Source of the DNA: Butyrivibrio sp. CB08
GTDB lineage: Bacteria > Bacillota > Clostridia > Lachnospirales > Lachnospiraceae
Assembly (NCBI RefSeq): GCF_003625485.1
Contig: NZ_RAIR01000004.1
Span: 1-64,000, forward strand
Length of the DNA: 64,000 nt
Direction: 5' to 3'
This document shows, piece by piece, positions 61,190 through 64,000 of this stretch. The stretch's first letter is position 1. Each line of letters opens with the position of its first letter. The translations under genes were made by a program, and so were the position numbers. The notes below the pieces were generated by a model. It worked only from the letters and a program-made list of their open reading frames with translations. It made no database searches and had not been told where the DNA came from.

Positions 61190-62179
61190 TTATCCCTTCT
61201 TGTGTTTGTAGTACAGATCAAGGTACAGCTTAGGACTGATCCTAAAAAGTATCACCTTGATCTTGTAGCCAAATGGCAGCCCGGCAAAAGCTCCCCTTGT
61301 CTTAAGAGCCCTGCTTATCTGCTCTGTGGCCTCTGAAACTGCAAGATCTGCAAGCACATCATCCCTCTCATCTTTGCCCCATACTGCTACCTTGCCAACA
61401 ACCAAAAGCGCTGTCATGATCTGACTTGCGGAGAGGCTAACGAAAGCGTACTCAGACAACTGTCTCTTATGGGGCACAAGACGCTCTCCTGCCATTCTCC
61501 AGCACACAAACTCATCCATGTAGCTCTCTTTAAAGATGCTCTTCATGGCTCCGTTTGGATTGTCGTTATATATGTAATCTTCCTCAGTGATGCATCTTAT
61601 GGTGTGATTTCTCTCCTGAGAAAGAGCAAGATCAATTAAAAAGATCAGATCCTCGCCAATGGTGAGGTTCTCATTAAATCTGATATTTCCTGAAACTATT
61701 GTCTGTCTGTCAAAAAGCTTCCCCCATACGTGGGTGTTCTGATTAAGGACAGAGTTTTCAATATACTGATAGCCGCTGAGTTTCTGGGCGCCAACGTACT
61801 TTTTGGTCTCGTCAACAATAACCGTTCCCTCGTCGGCGTACTTGGTCATGTTGTCGATAAAGGTCTCTTTTACCTCATCGTCAGCATCAACGAACACCAG
61901 AAATCTGCCAGTAGCCCTCTCTATTCCAATGTTTCTGGCATGGGATACTCCGTGGTTCCTGCCATGGATCACCTGAATGCGTCCATCATACTGGCTCTGA
62001 AGCTCATCGCAGATCTCAGATGATCCGTCAGTAGATCCGTCGTCCACAAGGATCACTTCCATCTCATCTGCCTCAACAAACTTCTGGTTTAAACAAGATA
62101 AGACACACGTTTTTAGTGTGTCTTTTGCCTGGTAAACAGGGATTATAAAGCTTACTATCTTCTCTCTGTTATCTGTCAT
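61190..62179 (-). CDS. Family 2 glycosyltransferase
   Basis: A GT-A fold glycosyltransferase of 329 residues. The start VSFIIPVYQAKDTLKTCVLS, the VDDGSTDGSSEICDEL block and the metal motif FVDADDEV near residue 95 are standard. It transfers a sugar to the growing lipid-linked unit; the donor and acceptor are unknown. No membrane helices. It is encoded seven bases after the polytopic membrane protein gene upstream. Confidence 0.93.
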   Translation of the reverse strand: MTDNREKIVSFIIPVYQAKDTLKTCVLSCLNQKFVEADEMEVILVDDGSTDGSSEICDELQSQYDGRIQVIHGRNHGVSHARNIGIERATGRFLVFVDADDEVKETFIDNMTKYADEGTVIVDETKKYVGAQKLSGYQYIENSVLNQNTHVWGKLFDRQTIVSGNIRFNENLTIGEDLIFLIDLALSQERNHTIRCITEEDYIYNDNPNGAMKSIFKESYMDEFVCWRMAGERLVPHKRQLSEYAFVSLSASQIMTALLVVGKVAVWGKDERDDVLADLAVSEATEQISRALKTRGAFAGLPFGYKIKVILFRISPKLYLDLYYKHKKG

Positions 62180-62185
62180 TACAAA

Positions 62186-63553
62186 TCAATATCCCATCCA
62201 GGTTTCCCTGTCCACGCCAATGATGTACCAAAGGCCGTAGTGCTCTGCATAACCAAGGTTTAACCAGTTGAATTTATCCTCACAGATATCTGACTTATAG
62301 GCCATGGTATATCTGTTATCCCAATCAGGTCTGAGCATAGGAGCTTCTATTACCATCTCCTCGCCCTTTGCCATCTCGGTAAGATAAGCATCTCTCTCAT
62401 CAAACTCTCTCTTGATCCTTGCAAGGTTTGCTCCATTCTCGATATATGAGAACAGGAACAGTACAGATAATACGGTCAAAAGAGCTGTCGCAAGAATCTG
62501 AACAAGATCCTCTTTAAATCCATCATTTACGATCCACGCAAAGCCATTAGCAATTCCTGTCATAAGGAATAAGCTTGCTCCGTAATATGTTCTAAGCTGT
62601 GAGTCAGGAACAGCCACAAGAGCGTAGCTTGTCGCAAGAAACGCAAGGCCAAAGATCATCATTGAAGATGAAGCCTCTATAAAGCGCTCCTTAGAGCCTG
62701 CCCTGTAAGCTATGGCGATGGCTATAACAATAAATATCAGGATCAGTACAAGATAGTGCTCCTTGAGGATAAGAGTAACCCTGAGGAACCTTGCAGCAAG
62801 TGCCAGCATTCCAGTGTGGGCCTCCTCTGCTGAAGCTGCTCTTGAACTGTTTCCAGGTGAAGATAGGAGGATTCCATAGCCAATAAGGTTTCCGATAAGT
62901 CCTGAAACCATAAAGGCTCTGAATCCGGAAAAGTTCTTTTTAGGAAGCCACTTAAGAAGCATAAGAAGGAGCACAAAAAAGATAACGCCCCCTGACGTAT
63001 TCTCGTTACACCATCCGGATAAAACTCCAAGGAAAAACATTCCTGCAATAAATCCAGGTGTCGCAGCTCTGTCCTCTTTGTATGCCTTCCTGAACAAAGT
63101 GATATAGCCAAAGATAATAGTAGCTGTAAAGAGATAATTGCAGGCACCTGTCTCCCATAAAACGTTGTTGCTGATAGCAGGATCAAAGGTCCACAGAAGG
63201 ATCAGTACGCCAATGTATAACCTGATGTCATACTTGATTTTATGGTCGATACACTGATACACGAAAAGTGACAGCAGCATAAACACAATGCCCGCCACAA
63301 TGTTAAACACACCCTTGTTTCCAATATAAAGAAAAATACGAAGAATGATATGTGCAATGTTGCGTCCTGTATGCTCCAGGTAATGCTCATACTCCTGGAC
63401 AAAAAGATCCATAAAGGAATTAGCTTTTGCTACAGCATCCGCGTACATAATATCATCCGACATGTTTGGAGTCAGGAACTGATATATGGTGATCATTATG
63501 TAATTGACAATGACAACTGCATAGAACAGTTTTTTTCTAAGTTTGTCAGTCAT
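62186..63553 (-). CDS. Polytopic membrane protein of the polysaccharide locus (DUF6056-like)
   Basis: A 455-residue protein with about ten to twelve helices. It has MSDDIMYADAVAKANS, GRNIAHIILRIFLYIG and GWCNENTSGGVIFFVLL, the pattern seen in DUF6056-type proteins found in cell-surface glycan clusters. Its likely role is as a glycan polymerase or lipid-linked sugar transferase, but this is unproven. The ATG at 63553 (AGGGGA upstream) overlaps the end of the upstream gene by 8 bases. Confidence 0.8.
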   Translation of the reverse strand: MTDKLRKKLFYAVVIVNYIMITIYQFLTPNMSDDIMYADAVAKANSFMDLFVQEYEHYLEHTGRNIAHIILRIFLYIGNKGVFNIVAGIVFMLLSLFVYQCIDHKIKYDIRLYIGVLILLWTFDPAISNNVLWETGACNYLFTATIIFGYITLFRKAYKEDRAATPGFIAGMFFLGVLSGWCNENTSGGVIFFVLLLMLLKWLPKKNFSGFRAFMVSGLIGNLIGYGILLSSPGNSSRAASAEEAHTGMLALAARFLRVTLILKEHYLVLILIFIVIAIAIAYRAGSKERFIEASSSMMIFGLAFLATSYALVAVPDSQLRTYYGASLFLMTGIANGFAWIVNDGFKEDLVQILATALLTVLSVLFLFSYIENGANLARIKREFDERDAYLTEMAKGEEMVIEAPMLRPDWDNRYTMAYKSDICEDKFNWLNLGYAEHYGLWYIIGVDRETWMGY

Positions 63554-64000
63554 CGAATTTCCCCTTAAACAGATATCCCAGATAAACACCGGCAATTAAC
63601 AGATAAAAGCATCTGCCAATATATCTGGTAACAAATGTTGCCTCGATTATAGTATATACGGAAACTGATAGTATTATCAACAGTGTCCACATATCCTTCT
63701 TTTTATAGCATACGTAAATAACACAAAGAATAACTGCCGCAATAAAGATTGTCGGGAGTATTCCATACCAGTACATAAGCCTGTTCCATCCCAGGTCAAA
63801 ATAACCATCTACATCCCTTCCGGCAATAAGTCGAAGGTTACTAAGGATCCCTCCATGCTCTGGCACGCCATAGTACAAATTACTTATCCTGCCATTCATC
63901 TTTTCATCAAACTGCCAGAACCAATGCCAGCGAGGATCTTCCTTAGTTCCAGTGTTATATACCGCATCTGCCAGATGCGCTGCTGCAAAAGCCAGTACAG
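63546..64000 (-). CDS. Partial polytopic membrane protein, cut by the window edge
   Basis: The C-terminal part of a larger gene whose 5' end lies beyond 64000. The frame is open to the edge, starting in this window with LAFAAAHLADAVYNTGTKEDP. About four hydrophobic helices follow. The RWHWFWQFDEKMNGRIS segment resembles regions of DUF6056-like proteins, so it may be a paralogue of the next gene. An internal ATG exists at 63899 but the frame clearly extends upstream. Confidence 0.7.
   Translation of the reverse strand, partial: VLAFAAAHLADAVYNTGTKEDPRWHWFWQFDEKMNGRISNLYYGVPEHGGILSNLRLIAGRDVDGYFDLGWNRLMYWYGILPTIFIAAVILCVIYVCYKKKDMWTLLIILSVSVYTIIEATFVTRYIGRCFYLLIAGVYLGYLFKGKFDD

Overview
The window reads as a chromosomal segment of an anaerobic, low-to-medium-GC Firmicute, most probably a Lachnospiraceae member close to Butyrivibrio or Pseudobutyrivibrio. 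This is inferred from gene content: the oxygen-independent cobalamin pathway, a YesM/YesN-type two-component system, LplB/YtcP-type sugar ABC permeases without their own ATPase, meso-diaminopimelate dehydrogenase, cytoplasmic sugar hydrolases, lipoprotein signal peptides of the LxGC type and strong GGAGG ribosome-binding sites. I saw no phage, conjugative or complete insertion-sequence genes, no rRNA or tRNA genes and no CRISPR array.

Layout. 1-6.1 kb: a membrane-anchored carboxylesterase, a gap with degenerate inverted repeats, an aldo/keto reductase with an iron-sulfur tail, MetY and Ddh (sulfur and lysine/peptidoglycan amino-acid metabolism). 6.2-11.5 kb: an orotate-phosphoribosyltransferase-like protein, an AraC regulator and the divergent rhaBAD L-rhamnose operon. 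11.5-30.9 kb: a 17-gene minus-strand operon headed by a cobalamin riboswitch and terminator. It encodes most of anaerobic B12 synthesis, from a lipoprotein cobaltochelatase to the lower-ligand assembly genes, plus a corrinoid/metal ABC importer. 30.9-37.9 kb: a TRAP transporter (DctP, DctQ, DctM), a small YcxB-like membrane protein, a YesM-type kinase, a YesN-type regulator and a second, membrane-anchored DctP that probably works as the sensor's binding protein.

38-49 kb: a diguanylate cyclase, a polyol-phosphate-type dehydrogenase with an inositol-monophosphatase-family enzyme, an unexplained array of four phased palindromes, a DnaJ-domain membrane protein, a zinc-ribbon membrane protein, CysK, a ParB-like/HAD fusion, a MATE exporter and an RsmH paralogue. 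47.3-54 kb: a glycoside-utilisation locus (GH30 enzyme, LacI repressor, lipoprotein binding protein and two permeases) with four matching AAAACGTTTT operators. 54-56.4 kb: a flavin-type small enzyme, an orphan small protein and a sodium symporter. 56.4-64 kb: an exopolysaccharide locus (GH88/105-like protein, flippase, GT11 fucosyltransferase, pyruvyltransferase, GT2 and two polytopic membrane proteins, the last cut by the window edge).

Nothing here is a clearly new defence or mobile system. The most unusual signals are the array at 41185-41455 (four 10-20-10 palindromes spaced by about 7, 8 and 7 helical turns, with covarying arms), the exported cobaltochelatase and its neighbouring binding protein that both carry a NEAT-like front domain, the ABC ATPase fused to a cysteine-rich domain, and the ParB-like/HAD fusion.
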